The notes under the pieces are model-generated. The model was not told the origin of the DNA, made no database searches, and saw only the letters and a list, made by a program, of their open reading frames with translations. Below, in pieces: positions 28,393 to 37,783 of a stretch of DNA of 64,000 bases (positions within the stretch are counted from its first letter, which is position 1; every line of letters begins with the position of its first letter). Origin of the DNA: Phaeobacter sp. (lineage in GTDB: Bacteria; Pseudomonadota; Alphaproteobacteria; Rhodobacterales; Rhodobacteraceae); NCBI RefSeq assembly GCF_022825805.1, contig NZ_JAJDWC010000122.1, forward strand, positions 1 to 64,000, written 5' to 3'. A program made the translations under genes and the position numbers.

Positions 28393-28555
28393 CGCACCAC
28401 GCATATCAGCGGGCGCATCGCCGCCCACCCGGCACTGCAACGCGCTTGGCAAGCCTGACACCCCTCGTGCGAACGAGTGGGGCATTTGTCATGTCAGAGC
28501 TTCGGCGCACAAGCTCTTGTTTCGCTTACCCAAAAATAGCGTAAGCACAAAAACG

Positions 28556-28580
28556 AAAAAGGGCACCTACCCCGGTGCCC
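28556..28580 (-). terminator. Terminator, probably of the purA-DUF2842 operon
   Basis: A 7-bp stem GGGCACC/GGTGCCC with a 6-base loop; on the minus strand it is followed by TTTTT. It is about 280 bases after the DUF2842 stop. On the plus strand it could also slow transcription from the acidic-protein gene. Confidence 0.6.
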
Positions 28581-28693
28581 TCTATCGCATCATCATGTCG
28601 CTCTGGATCACATCAGTCTGGATCGCGCTGCTTTGTAGTCTGGACCCGCAAAACCCATGGACACACAAAACCCATGGTTCAGCCTGACGGGCC

Positions 28694-28760
28694 TGTCATC
28701 TTTCCCAAAATACTCCGGGGTGAATTGACCCTTGGGTCAAGAGGGGCAGCGCCCCTCCCA
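28694..28760 (-). repeat. Dispersed intergenic element, copy B
   Basis: Minus-strand reading gives a GGGGCGCTGCCCC hairpin, a GACCC/GGGTC hairpin, then CACCCCGGAGTATTTTGGGA and AAGATGA. The tail matches copy A at 2068-2121 (CCCGGAG, G or T, ATATTT-like, GG, AAGA, G or T, GA). Confidence 0.5.
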
Positions 28761-28858
28761 CCACGTCTGATCAACATGACAGATCATCAGACCCCAGCTT
28801 AATCCCGCAGATCAACCCCAAGGCCAAATCACTCGTAAGGCCTTGACGGCAGAACAAA

Positions 28859-29104
28859 TCAGCCCTGCCCTGCGTCCGGATCATCGGGATCTGCCTTGCC
28901 CACACCGCGGAAGACAAATTTGAACGGCACGATCCACAACACGCCAAGCAGCACGTAGACAACCAGCTCCACCAACAGGGAGGGGCGATCCAGCCAGCTG
29001 ATCACATTCACCGCCAACACGACATAGGCGGGCATGCCGATCAGCAGGATCACAAGAGCCCAGCGCCGCCGGGCCTTGTAGCTCATCTGTGGACGCTCAG
29101 CCAT
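28859..29104 (-). CDS. DUF2842 small membrane protein
   Basis: An 81-residue protein with two transmembrane helices (ALVILLIGMPAYVVLAVNVI; LVELVVYVLLGVLWIVPF) and the family signature PFKFVFRGVGKADPDDP. Known as DUF2842, frequent next to purA in Rhodobacteraceae as I recall; function unknown. Its ATG overlaps the purA stop (TGATG), so translation is coupled. Confidence 0.88.
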   Translation of the reverse strand: MAERPQMSYKARRRWALVILLIGMPAYVVLAVNVISWLDRPSLLVELVVYVLLGVLWIVPFKFVFRGVGKADPDDPDAGQG

Positions 29105-30417
29105 CAGTCAGCAAACGGGTCGGTCACCAGAATGGTGTCGTCCCGCTCCGGGCTTGTCGACAACAGCGCGACCTGGCATTCGATCAGCTCTTCGACGCGT
29201 TTGACATATTTAATGGCATTGGCCGGCAGGTCGTTCCAGCTGCGCGCGCCCTCGGTGCTTTCGCTCCAACCCGGCATCTCTTCGTAGATCGGGGTGCAGC
29301 GCGCCTGCGCGTCGGCAGCCGTCGGCAGGTAATCCAGCCGCTCGCCATCCAGATCATAGCCGACGCAGATCTTCAGGGTTTCAAACCCGTCCAGAACGTC
29401 CAGCTTGGTCAACGAAATGCCGGTGATGCCGGAGGTCGCACAGGTCTGGCGCACCAGGCAGGCGTCAAACCAGCCACAGCGACGCTGACGGCCAGTGGTG
29501 GTGCCAAACTCATGGCCGCGGGTGCCCAGACGTTCGCCATCCGCATCCGGCGTGCCGTCTGCGTTCAACAACTCGGTCGGGAACGGGCCCTCACCCACAC
29601 GGGTGGTATAGGCTTTGACGATGCCCAGCACATAGTCGATGGAGCCCGGACCAATGCCAACACCCGTCGCCGCCTGACCGGCGATCACATTGGACGAGGT
29701 GACAAAGGGATAGGTGCCGAAATCGATATCCAGCAGAGCGCCCTGCGCGCCTTCGAACAGGATCCGTTTGCCCGCTTTGCGCTTTTCGTTGAGTACTTTC
29801 CAAACCGGCGCGGCAAAAGGCAGGATCTCTTTGGCAATGTCCTGCAGCTGCGCGATCAGCGCGTCGCGATCAACTGCTTCGATGCCCAGACCCTTGCGCA
29901 GCGGATCATGGTGCTGCAGCGCACGATCGACACGCGCCACCAGGGTCGCCTCATCCGCCAGGTCTGCCACGCGGATCGCGCGACGGCCGACTTTGTCCTC
30001 ATAGGCTGGGCCAATGCCACGGCCGGTGGTGCCGATCTTGGTGCCTTTGGATGCGGCTTCCTCGCGGGCGCGGTCCAGCTCGCCGTGCAGCGGCAGGATC
30101 AGCGGCGTGTTTTCTGCAATCATCAGAGTCTGCGGGGAAATCTCCACGCCTTGCGCGCGCACGGTTTCGATTTCTTTCACCAGATGCCAGGGATCCAGCA
30201 CCACGCCATTGCCGATCACGGACAGTTTGCCACCGCGCACCACGCCAGAGGGCAACGCATGCAGCTTGTAGACCTTGCTGTCGATCACCAATGTATGGCC
30301 GGCATTATGGCCGCCCTGGAATCGGGCGATGACATCAGCACGCTCGCTGAGCCAGTCCACGATTTTCCCTTTACCTTCGTCACCCCATTGGGCGCCGACT
30401 ACCACGACATTGGCCAT
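29104..30417 (-). CDS. purA: Adenylosuccinate synthetase
   Basis: A 437-residue GTP-dependent enzyme converting IMP and aspartate to adenylosuccinate, first committed step to AMP. It starts [18 protein letters not shown] with AAGGACCTGAG upstream. Motifs: [42 protein letters not shown] and GEGPFPTEL. The length is normal. The leader contains a terminator-like hairpin (30456-30486). Confidence 0.97.
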   Translation of the reverse strand: MANVVVVGAQWGDEGKGKIVDWLSERADVIARFQGGHNAGHTLVIDSKVYKLHALPSGVVRGGKLSVIGNGVVLDPWHLVKEIETVRAQGVEISPQTLMIAENTPLILPLHGELDRAREEAASKGTKIGTTGRGIGPAYEDKVGRRAIRVADLADEATLVARVDRALQHHDPLRKGLGIEAVDRDALIAQLQDIAKEILPFAAPVWKVLNEKRKAGKRILFEGAQGALLDIDFGTYPFVTSSNVIAGQAATGVGIGPGSIDYVLGIVKAYTTRVGEGPFPTELLNADGTPDADGERLGTRGHEFGTTTGRQRRCGWFDACLVRQTCATSGITGISLTKLDVLDGFETLKICVGYDLDGERLDYLPTAADAQARCTPIYEEMPGWSESTEGARSWNDLPANAIKYVKRVEELIECQVALLSTSPERDDTILVTDPFAD

Positions 30418-30455
30418 CTCAGGTCCTTTGCATGCTGGTTTGAATGTGTTTGGAT

Positions 30456-30486
30456 AAAACCAGAGCCCCGTATAACGAGGCTCTGG
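30456..30486 (-). terminator. Hairpin with T-run in the purA leader
   Basis: CCAGAGCC (30460-30467) pairs with GGCTCTGG (30479-30486); in minus-strand reading it is followed by TTTTAT and lies about 40 bases upstream of the purA start codon. It could be an attenuator of purA or the end of a short upstream transcript. Confidence 0.5.
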
Positions 30487-30600
30487 CGACAGTGGAACCG
30501 ATTTTTCGCCGCACCCTGTGCAGGGGGCCTGTTTTCTCGCGCATATAGCTCCGCAACACGCGCAAATCCCTGCAAGAGGCGCACAGCCTCCTCAAAAGCC

Positions 30601-30633
30601 CGTCAAAGGCTCGTCAAAGGCCCGTCAAAAGCC
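30601..30633. repeat. 11-bp tandem repeat, 3 units
   Basis: CGTCAAAGGCT, CGTCAAAGGCC, CGTCAAAAGCC in the spacer upstream of purA. Confidence 0.8.
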
Positions 30634-30784
30634 TAGGTTGGTCACCGAGTGGCTGGCGTCCCAAGTCGGGTACCACTGTTTCTACGCCACGCAAAACACC
30701 ACTGCCGCCAATGCTGACACCCTGGACACCCACGACAACCGCGCAGAGGGCTCTGACGACTCAGATTGCATATTGGGGCCAGAC

Positions 30785-30854
30785 ACAGGGTGATACAGGG
30801 ACAGATACAGGAACAAACACAGAGACGAACACAGGGATAAACACAGGGACAAAC
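30785..30854. repeat. 12-bp degenerate tandem repeat, 6 units
   Basis: A 10-base first unit (ACAGGGTGAT), then five 12-base units: ACAGGGACAGAT, ACAGGAACAAAC, ACAGAGACGAAC, ACAGGGATAAAC, ACAGGGACAAAC. Unit sequence is unrelated to the other arrays in the window. Confidence 0.85.
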
Positions 30855-31505
30855 GGGGATCAGATGACGCAGGCGATGTTGGTCATGCAACTGCACTGGC
30901 ACTTACGAAACCCATAGAAAACAAACACTTTGCCCCGTTGCACGCAACCGTGCGCATCCTTCACCGCGCGCTTAGAAAATTCTGTCATTCTGTCCAAAGA
31001 TCGATCTCACGACCGCAGGTCCGGGCCACTTAACCCGGACAGGCTCATCAAAAGACTACGGCACGACGATAGGCCCACCCGACCGGATCGCTATGATCCC
31101 AGGTCACTGAACGACCCAGGTGACAGAACAAGTGATAGAATAAGGTCACCGATTGACCCAGAAAGAGGTCCACAGCTGGACCAACGAGGTCATTAAAAGA
31201 GGTCACAAAAATGGGTGGGGCATATCGGGATATCCTGATGGCGCAGATCCCGCGCGGATCTGTACCTCTTTGCTAACAGCGGCGCCGCTGGCTTTTGCCG
31301 GTGACTTATCCGCCTCGCGCTGGCCCGTTTCAAACTAGTCCGTCTCAGACTGGGCACCCAATCCAGAGCGGGCAATCACAACCCACCGATGATCGCAGAT
31401 CGTCGGGCACCAAAAAGAAATCCGGACAGGCGTCCTTACCCCAGCTCCATCCGTTGGGTGCGCCCTAACGCGCGCAATTGCACCCGCGCGGCGGTGCCGA
31501 CCGGA

Positions 31506-31970
31506 TCACTCCGCTTCGTGCGATGCACCGACGGATGTGGCGGCAGAGGCCGCGACCAGATCAGCGGGCAGATGCACTTGCGCGCCATGGGGCGTTGCCA
31601 GATAGGCGGCCGCCCAATGGGCGGTCATGTCCTTGGCATCCTGCGCAGCAACACGGCCCTGATCCGCCAAAAGCGTTTCCAGCGTTTCCAACCAGGCGAG
31701 AAAATAATCCTCTCCCCCGTTCAACTCTTTTGCCAGACCATGATGGCGCAGTTGCGCCGAAAACCGTGCCACCCAGTCGGACCAGGAAACGGCACCGCTT
31801 TCGTTCAGATGCACGGTCAGGGCAAACAGCTGCGCATGCCAGGGCTGCTCGAACACGGGTTCTGGCCGGGCTGCCAGATCCGCGCCGCTCTGGTCGGTCT
31901 GTGTTTGATCCACCGCCTGCTCTGCCAGCGATGTGGTCTCCGCGGCCGTCATCATCCCGTCCCCATTCAA
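31506..31970 (-). CDS. Nitrile hydratase accessory protein (activator)
   Basis: A 154-residue protein of the NHase activator/P14K type that helps insert metal into, and mature, the alpha subunit. Typical stretches are PVFEQPWHAQLFALTVHLNE, ESGAVSWSDWVARF and EDYFLAWLETLETLLA. The start immediately follows the nthB stop. An alternative ATG lies five codons in. Confidence 0.85.
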   Translation of the reverse strand: MNGDGMMTAAETTSLAEQAVDQTQTDQSGADLAARPEPVFEQPWHAQLFALTVHLNESGAVSWSDWVARFSAQLRHHGLAKELNGGEDYFLAWLETLETLLADQGRVAAQDAKDMTAHWAAAYLATPHGAQVHLPADLVAASAATSVGASHEAE

Positions 31971-32714
31971 TCAACCCGCATCTATTCGAACAGGCTCCAG
32001 ATAGCCCTGCCACAGATCCAACACGACCTCATCACCCGGATGTTCCGGTGCCGCCCACAGCTCTGATGCGGCGAACGCCACCGCATAGAGCGGCTCTGGC
32101 GCCTCCCCCAGCCCATGGGCCGCGCTGTCAGGCAAAACATAGGTGCCGTGCACCCGCAGGATCCGGCCAGTTGCGCCAACGGCATAAGCTGGCAGCCGGG
32201 TGTGACCGCCATCCACAAACCTGTTGCCCGCCGGGCGCTGGCACCGCACCACATCGCCAGGGGCAAAGGCCACGGGCACACCACTGTCGCGCGCCGCTGG
32301 TCCGCCTTTGGCCAGGGTTGCGGCCACATCCGATGCCTTCAGCGCACGGGCAGCCAGCGGATGCGGAGCCGGATCACCTGCGCCCGTGCCTGCGCCATCA
32401 TGCGCCGCAGCATCCCCCGTTGCCAGATCTTCAGTTGCCAGATCTTCCGGCGTCAGAACACCGGTCTCCACCAACAGCATCGCCAGACCGGCCATCCATT
32501 TCTCGTAGTAGGAAAACCGCGTGTAATCCTCTGGTGACAGACGTTCGCGGGCATGGCGCGAGGTGTCGATATTCCACTGCCCCAATGCCCCTGCCGCAAG
32601 GGTCACCGCCAGCGCGCGCCCCTGCCAATCCTGGGAAAACACCGGCGCATCTTCGGCAGCGGGCTGCACCGGGCCATCGCCGAATCGCCCCCCCATGTCA
32701 TGCACCCGGCTCAT
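31971..32714 (-). CDS. nthB: Nitrile hydratase subunit beta
   Basis: A 247-residue beta subunit. The N-terminus [16 protein letters not shown] is diagnostic, and the C-terminal SH3-like domain has [24 protein letters not shown] and [24 protein letters not shown] Gly/Ala/Asp-rich insert in the middle includes a 15-bp in-frame duplication ([10 protein letters not shown]). Overlaps nthA by four bases. Confidence 0.94.
   Translation of the reverse strand: MSRVHDMGGRFGDGPVQPAAEDAPVFSQDWQGRALAVTLAAGALGQWNIDTSRHARERLSPEDYTRFSYYEKWMAGLAMLLVETGVLTPEDLATEDLATGDAAAHDGAGTGAGDPAPHPLAARALKASDVAATLAKGGPAARDSGVPVAFAPGDVVRCQRPAGNRFVDGGHTRLPAYAVGATGRILRVHGTYVLPDSAAHGLGEAPEPLYAVAFAASELWAAPEHPGDEVVLDLWQGYLEPVRIDAG
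32419..32448. repeat. In-frame 15-bp duplication in nthB
   Basis: GTTGCCAGATCTTCA followed by GTTGCCAGATCTTCC (plus-strand reading), encoding the doubled EDLAT motif. Confidence 0.8.
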
Positions 32715-33337
32715 GGCGCGACCTCCGCCGGGGGTGACAGGACAGCGGTTCCGATCATGCTGTCGCGACTGACCAAAGCGGCAAGCTGATCTTCGGACAG
32801 GCCCTCCGTGCCCTCAGGTCGCATCGGCAGCACGAGATAGCGCAGCTCTGCGGTGGAATCCCACACCCGCACCGCCGTGTCCTGCGGCAGCGAAACGCCG
32901 AAATCAGCCAGCACCTTGCGCGGCTCGCGCACCGCGCGGGCCCGGTAGGCATCCGATTTGTACCACGCAGGCGGCAAGCCCAGCAGCGGCCAGGGATAAC
33001 AACTGCACAGGGTGCAAACGACCATATTGTGCAGCTCGGGTGTGTTTTCGACCACCACCACATGTTCCCCCTGCCGGCCGGAAAACCCCAGATCATCCAA
33101 CAGCGGACCCGCATCCGCGAGCAGCTGCGCCTTGAACGCAGGATCAGACCAGGCGCGGGCCACCACCCGCGCACCATTGGCCGGACCCACCCGGTTTTGA
33201 TAGGTGTCGATGATCTCATCCAATGCAGCTGGATCAATCAGGCCTTTGTTGGTGAGAATCGTTTCGAGGGCTTTGACACGCAGCGCAGGCACGGGCGGCA
33301 AAAGACTATGCGGGTGGTCGAGGTGATCATGTGGCAT
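32711..33337 (-). CDS. nthA: Nitrile hydratase subunit alpha, cobalt type
   Basis: A 208-residue metal-bearing subunit that hydrates nitriles to amides. The metal site is VCTLCSC at residues 107-113; Thr at the third position marks the cobalt-type enzyme (iron enzymes have Ser). Other family stretches: [29 protein letters not shown] and [15 protein letters not shown]. First gene of nthA-nthB-activator, with overlapping or abutting genes. No amidase or cobalt transporter lies beside it. Confidence 0.95.
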   Translation of the reverse strand: MPHDHLDHPHSLLPPVPALRVKALETILTNKGLIDPAALDEIIDTYQNRVGPANGARVVARAWSDPAFKAQLLADAGPLLDDLGFSGRQGEHVVVVENTPELHNMVVCTLCSCYPWPLLGLPPAWYKSDAYRARAVREPRKVLADFGVSLPQDTAVRVWDSTAELRYLVLPMRPEGTEGLSEDQLAALVSRDSMIGTAVLSPPAEVAP

Positions 33338-33771
33338 GCCTCATGCTGGCCGCCCGTGATGGCGCTGTCCAGTGATAACTCCGCGAGCCCGCCAGGCAGA
33401 TGTCTCTCGCAACCCGGTAGCGAGGGCGTTGCAGGAGAAAGGACCGCAGGAGGTCGGCGCGCGCTACGGACTTGCGCGGCGGGCTGAAACACAGGCTGAA
33501 TACGCAGGCGTAAAATGCTGGCGCAAAATACTGGCATAAAACACTGGTATAAAACACTGGCGTCGATCTGCGTGAAACAGTTGCAAAATTGCGTAAATTT
33601 CACGCCTTCCAGCAGGTCAGAGCAGCAAATCGCCGGGATTGCCAAGCGATCATGGTATCTGGGACACGCAGCGGCGGAGATTGGCCTGCCCAAGCGAAAC
33701 TGAGCCCTTGCCCCCCGGCTCAATCTTGCCTATTTACCGCCCGATACTTAGCCACTCGCCGCAGGGTCCTA
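33338..33771. other. 434-bp divergent spacer nthA/secG
   Basis: It must contain the nthA and secG promoters. It also carries a 13-bp tandem array (33509-33560). A plus-strand open frame at 33515-33703 is largely made of that repeat and is not called. Confidence 0.5.
33509..33560. repeat. 13-bp degenerate tandem repeat, 4 units
   Basis: CGTAAAATGCTGG, CGCAAAATACTGG, CATAAAACACTGG, TATAAAACACTGG. The period is not a multiple of three, fitting a non-coding location. Confidence 0.85.
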
Positions 33772-34134
33772 ATGGAAAACGTTGTTCTCATCATCCATCT
33801 TCTTCTGGCCCTGGGGCTGATCGCAGTTGTTCTTCTGCAGCGCTCCGAAGGGGGCGGTCTGGGCATGGGCGGCGGCGGCGGTGGTGCCATGTCGGGCCGT
33901 TCTGCCGCGACAGCCATCACCAAACTGACCTGGCTGCTGGCGATCGCCTTTATCGCGACTTCGATCACTTTGACCATTCTGGCCGCTCAGAAATCCTCTG
34001 GCGCGTCGGTGGTTGATCAGCTTGGCGTTCCGTCCAGCGGATCGGATGGGGCCACGCCGACCTCCCCGCTGGGCAGCGATCTGCTGCCACCGGCGCAGGG
34101 CGACAACGCACCTTTGGTGCCCAGCCTGGACTAA
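33772..34134 (+). CDS. secG: Preprotein translocase subunit SecG
   Basis: A 120-residue auxiliary SecYEG subunit in the inner membrane. Two helices (VVLIIHLLLALGLIAVVLLQ; LTWLLAIAFIATSITLTILA) flank the signature QRSEGGGLGMGGGGG. The C-terminal tail is Pro/Ser-rich. Start at 33772 (MENVVLI) with AGGG upstream. About 270 bases upstream of pyrG, the usual order. Confidence 0.95.
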   Translation: MENVVLIIHLLLALGLIAVVLLQRSEGGGLGMGGGGGGAMSGRSAATAITKLTWLLAIAFIATSITLTILAAQKSSGASVVDQLGVPSSGSDGATPTSPLGSDLLPPAQGDNAPLVPSLD

Positions 34135-34405
34135 GGCGCGCACCAGCGCAGGATACCGGGCCGCACAGATGGCCCGGATCGTGGCGCGAACCGATATCCA
34201 AACGCCGCTCAGGCGCAGACTGCCTGAGTGACGGATTCGCAAGGATCCACCAGACTTAGAAATAACAAAGCCAGCCGTAACAGCATCTTGCGGCTTGCTT
34301 GCGCATTTTGTGCGAATCTCTTATACCTTAAGTCCCGTGATGCAGCGGTTTTCTGCGACCGCCGGGCAGCTGAATTCTGACTTCTCACGGGGGCAGCCGA
34401 CACAT

Positions 34406-36049
34406 ATGGCGCGTTTCATCTTCATTACTGGCGGTGTGGTTTCATCTCTGGGCAAAGGGCTGGCGTCTGCCGCTCTCGGGGCACTTTTGCAGGCGCGCGG
34501 CTATTCGGTCCGCCTGCGCAAACTGGACCCTTATCTCAACGTCGATCCGGGCACGATGAGCCCGTTTGAACACGGCGAAGTCTTTGTCACCGATGACGGG
34601 GCCGAGACCGACCTGGACCTGGGCCACTACGAGCGCTTCACCGGCGTGGCGGCCCGCAAAACCGATTCTGTGTCCTCTGGTCGGATCTATTCCAACGTGC
34701 TGGAAAAGGAACGTCGCGGCGACTACCTCGGCAAGACAATCCAGGTGATCCCGCATGTGACCAATGAAATCAAAGACTTCATCTCCATCGGCGAAGATGA
34801 GGTGGATTTCATGCTCTGCGAGATCGGCGGCACCGTCGGCGACATCGAGGGTCTGCCCTTCTTTGAAGCGATCCGCCAGTTCGCCAACGACAAGCCGCGT
34901 GGCGATTGCCTGTTCATGCATCTGACGCTGCTGCCCTACATCAAGGCCTCGGGCGAGTTGAAGACCAAGCCGACCCAGCACTCCGTGAAGGAACTGCGCT
35001 CCATCGGTCTGGCGCCCGACATCCTTGTGTGCCGCTCCGAAGGTCCGATCCCCGCGAAAGAGCGCGAAAAACTGGCCCTGTTCTGCAACGTGCGTGCAGA
35101 CAGCGTGATTGCGGCGCAGGATCTGAAATCCATCTATGAGGCCCCTCTGGCGTATCACCGTGAAGGTCTGGACCAGGCCGTGCTTGATGCCTTTGGCATC
35201 ACCCCTGCGCCCAAACCCAAGCTGAAGCGCTGGGAAGATGTGGCCGATGGGATCTACAACCCCGAAGGCGAAGTCAAAGTTGCCATTGTCGGCAAATACA
35301 CCCAGCTGGAAGATGCCTATAAATCCATCGCCGAGGCGCTGACCCATGGGGGCATGGCCAACCGGGTGAAGGTGCGGATCGAATGGGTCGATGCGGAGCT
35401 GTTCGACAAAGAGGACGCCGCCCCCTACCTGCAGGGCTACAACGCCATTCTGGTGCCCGGCGGCTTTGGCGAACGCGGCACCGAAGGCAAGATCAAGGCA
35501 GCGCAATACGCCCGCGAACAGGGTCTGCCCTATCTCGGGATTTGCCTGGGCATGCAGATGGCCGTGATCGAAGCGGCGCGCAATGTTGCGGGCATCACCG
35601 AAGCGGGCTCGGAAGAATTCGACCATGAAGCGGGCAAAAAACGCTTCGAGCCGGTGGTCTACCACCTGAAGGAATGGGTGCAGGGCAACCACACCGTGGC
35701 GCGCACCGTTGGTGACGACAAAGGCGGCACCATGCGTCTGGGCGCGTATAACGCCACCCTGACCGAAGGCTCCGCCGTGGCGCGGATCTATGGCACCACC
35801 CAGATCGAAGAGCGTCATCGCCACCGCTATGAGGTGGACACCAAATACCGCGATCAGCTGGAGAAATGCGGCCTCCAGTTCTCCGGCATGTCGCCAGATG
35901 GGCGTTTGCCTGAAATCGTCGAGTGGAAAGACCACCCGTGGTTCATCGGTGTGCAGTTCCACCCCGAACTGAAATCCAAACCCTTTGATCCGCATCCGCT
36001 GTTCAAGGATTTCGTCCGCGCCGCCAAGGACGCCTCGCGTCTGGTGTGA
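34406..36049 (+). CDS. pyrG: CTP synthase
   Basis: A 547-residue glutamine-hydrolysing CTP synthase, last step of de novo pyrimidine nucleotide synthesis. It starts [18 protein letters not shown]. The synthetase domain has [12 protein letters not shown] and [10 protein letters not shown]. The C-terminal glutaminase has the nucleophile elbow GICLGMQ and the partner His/Glu in [12 protein letters not shown]. Length exactly as expected; followed by a strong terminator. Confidence 0.98.
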   Translation: MARFIFITGGVVSSLGKGLASAALGALLQARGYSVRLRKLDPYLNVDPGTMSPFEHGEVFVTDDGAETDLDLGHYERFTGVAARKTDSVSSGRIYSNVLEKERRGDYLGKTIQVIPHVTNEIKDFISIGEDEVDFMLCEIGGTVGDIEGLPFFEAIRQFANDKPRGDCLFMHLTLLPYIKASGELKTKPTQHSVKELRSIGLAPDILVCRSEGPIPAKEREKLALFCNVRADSVIAAQDLKSIYEAPLAYHREGLDQAVLDAFGITPAPKPKLKRWEDVADGIYNPEGEVKVAIVGKYTQLEDAYKSIAEALTHGGMANRVKVRIEWVDAELFDKEDAAPYLQGYNAILVPGGFGERGTEGKIKAAQYAREQGLPYLGICLGMQMAVIEAARNVAGITEAGSEEFDHEAGKKRFEPVVYHLKEWVQGNHTVARTVGDDKGGTMRLGAYNATLTEGSAVARIYGTTQIEERHRHRYEVDTKYRDQLEKCGLQFSGMSPDGRLPEIVEWKDHPWFIGVQFHPELKSKPFDPHPLFKDFVRAAKDASRLV

Positions 36050-36073
36050 TCTGCGGATCGATTTAGTCATTTC

Positions 36074-36103
36074 AAAAGGCAGGCCATCGGGTCTGCCTTT
36101 TTT
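36074..36103 (+). terminator. pyrG terminator
   Basis: AAAAGGCAG pairs with CTGCCTTTT across a ten-base loop and runs into six T; 25 bases after the pyrG stop. Confidence 0.88.
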
Positions 36104-36121
36104 GCGGTTTGGGCGCGGGTC

Positions 36122-37021
36122 TCAGGCCGCGCCGATCAGATAGCTGCGCAAGCGTTGCAATGCGGGGTTTTTCGCCATCTCGGGCCGGTAGACAAGATAA
36201 TAGCCGTAGTCCGGTCGCGACAGAGCCGGGCCCACGCGCTGCAGCCGGCCCTCCAGCACCATCTGATCCTCAAGCCCCCAGTAGCCGAGCCCGATGCCTT
36301 CGCCCGCGCAGATCATGTCCAACATCGCGGGATAGCTGGTCACCGTCTTCAGCCGCTGACCGGGCGCAAGACTGCGCCCTTCGCGGTCAAAAAACCGCGC
36401 CCAGGTGATCCAGCCCGCGTGATACGGATCGCCATGATCAAACAGGCAAGACGGATCTAGCGTCGCCAGCGGTGCCTCCGGATCGAACTCCGGGTGGCGC
36501 GCCAGAAACGCGGGGCTTGCCACCATCTGGCAGGTCTCCGTGAACAGCAGATCCTGGCTGTAGCCTGGGAAGTCTCCATTCCCAAATCGAATGGAAAGAT
36601 CGATGCTTCGATCATCAAAGCTGCGGTAGTCATCGGCGGTGACAAAATTGATGGTGGCATTCGCGGCCGCCCGCATCGCCCCGATCCGGGGCATCAACCA
36701 CAGATGGGTGATGCCAAACGAGGCGCCAATGCGCAGCTCATCATCCTTGCTGGCCACAACATCCTGCAGCCCAACCTCCAACCGGTCGAGCACGGTGGTC
36801 GCCAATGTGGCCAGTGTCTCACCCTCGGCGGTCAATTGGATCTGATTGCCCCGGCGCAGAAACAGCCGGGCCCCCACCCAATCCTCCAGCCGGGCGATAT
36901 GGCGGGTGACCGCAGGCTGAGCCACCGACAAGGTCTCGGCAGCGCGGGTGAAACTGCCATATCTGGCGGCCGCTTCAAACGCGATCAATGCATTCATCGG
37001 CGGCAGTTTGCGGCGGGCCAT
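36122..37021 (-). CDS. LysR-family (GcvA-like) transcriptional regulator
   Basis: A 299-residue regulator starting MARRKLPPMNALIAFEAAAR at 37021 with AAAGGCGC upstream; a start five codons earlier lacks a ribosome site. N-terminal winged helix-turn-helix (GSFTRAAETLSVAQPAVTRHIA) and a periplasmic-binding-like effector domain (IGASFGITHLWLMPR). It is divergent from the HD-domain gene, 102 bases apart, and is the obvious candidate regulator of the HD/hydroxylase pair. Confidence 0.9.
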   Translation of the reverse strand: MARRKLPPMNALIAFEAAARYGSFTRAAETLSVAQPAVTRHIARLEDWVGARLFLRRGNQIQLTAEGETLATLATTVLDRLEVGLQDVVASKDDELRIGASFGITHLWLMPRIGAMRAAANATINFVTADDYRSFDDRSIDLSIRFGNGDFPGYSQDLLFTETCQMVASPAFLARHPEFDPEAPLATLDPSCLFDHGDPYHAGWITWARFFDREGRSLAPGQRLKTVTSYPAMLDMICAGEGIGLGYWGLEDQMVLEGRLQRVGPALSRPDYGYYLVYRPEMAKNPALQRLRSYLIGAA

Positions 37022-37123
37022 GACAGCGCCTTTCATACAGAAAAGTTATGAAAGCATTCCACTATTTGCCGTCGCGGTAAAGCCCCGGGACAGGCAGAGT
37101 TTCGACCAACAGAGGAGGCCATC

Positions 37124-37783
37124 ATGGACCAGGTTAAATTTACCCAGATGAAAGACGGCACCAAGGAAGAGTATGAATTCCTGACCGCCCATGAAATCGA
37201 ATACACCAAAGGCACTGCCGACCGGCTGCTGCATGCGCTGGAGCATCTGGACGAGGGGCTGTCGGGCTACCAGATCACCCGCATGGGCCATTCGGTGCAA
37301 TCCGCCACACGCGCCTGGCGCGACGGGGCCGACATCGACTGGGTCGTTGCGGCCCTGCTGCATGACATCGGCGATATCTTTGCGCCCTACAATCACGATG
37401 AATATGCCGCCACCATCCTGAAACCCTTTGTGCGCGAACAATGCCGCTGGTGCGTGGAAATCCATGGCGATTTCCAGATGCTGTATTACGGCCACCACCT
37501 GGAAGGGTTTGACCAGAACAAGCGTGACCGCCACCGCGGGCACCGGTATTTCGACGATTGCGCCACCTTCTGCGAGCGGTGGGATCAGGCCAGCTTTGAC
37601 CCGAATTACGACACCCTGCCCCTGTCGTTCTTTGCGCCGATGGTGGCAGAGGTCTTTGCCCGCACGCCCTATGATCCGGCGGTGACGCAGGCGGCGGACC
37701 AACCGCTGCAGAACGCCGATGTGGCCGCCGCGCGCGCCAAAGCGCAGGCTCAATCCCAGAGCGATACAGAGGCCCCTCGATGA
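37124..37783 (+). CDS. HD-domain protein, PhnZ-like
   Basis: A 219-residue soluble protein with an HD domain: His56 (MGHS), His80-Asp81 (AALLHDIGD), His91 (YNHDEY), His114 (EIHGDF) and a late His/Asp set around 137-145 (RHRGHRYFDD). The C-terminal pattern FxxxWDxAxFDPNYDTLPLSFFAP resembles PhnZ-type HD proteins, which are mixed-valence diiron oxygenases cleaving hydroxyphosphonates rather than phosphohydrolases. The Tyr/Glu lid residues I remember from PhnZ are not obvious, so the substrate probably differs. It overlaps the membrane hydroxylase gene by four bases. The C-terminus is an Ala/Gln-rich tail. Confidence 0.75.
   Translation: MDQVKFTQMKDGTKEEYEFLTAHEIEYTKGTADRLLHALEHLDEGLSGYQITRMGHSVQSATRAWRDGADIDWVVAALLHDIGDIFAPYNHDEYAATILKPFVREQCRWCVEIHGDFQMLYYGHHLEGFDQNKRDRHRGHRYFDDCATFCERWDQASFDPNYDTLPLSFFAPMVAEVFARTPYDPAVTQAADQPLQNADVAAARAKAQAQSQSDTEAPR

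Larger units (their letters stand above)
28393..28858. other. 466-bp spacer with terminator and dispersed element
   Basis: It contains the minus-strand terminator 28556-28580 and copy B of the dispersed element (28694-28760). Between them and the DUF2842 stop no gene is evident. Confidence 0.5.
30418..31505. other. 1.09-kb spacer without a recognisable gene
   Basis: This is the longest non-coding stretch of the window, between the 5' end of purA and the 3' end of the nitrile hydratase operon. It contains the purA leader hairpin, an 11-bp array (30601-30633), a 12-bp array (30785-30854) and an irregular set of AGGTCAC/AGGTGAC-like words (about 31100-31206). Open frames are short and repeat-driven. 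No tRNA-like T-arm was found. Confidence 0.6.

Noticed and set aside
30785..30854. Possible CRISPR array
   Set aside because: Units of 12 bases follow each other without spacers; repeats of 24-37 bases with unique spacers would be required, and no cas genes are present.
31100..31206. A regular tandem array of AGGTCAC-like words
   Set aside because: The words recur, but spacing and orientation are irregular, so no period can be defined; mentioned only within the spacer entry.
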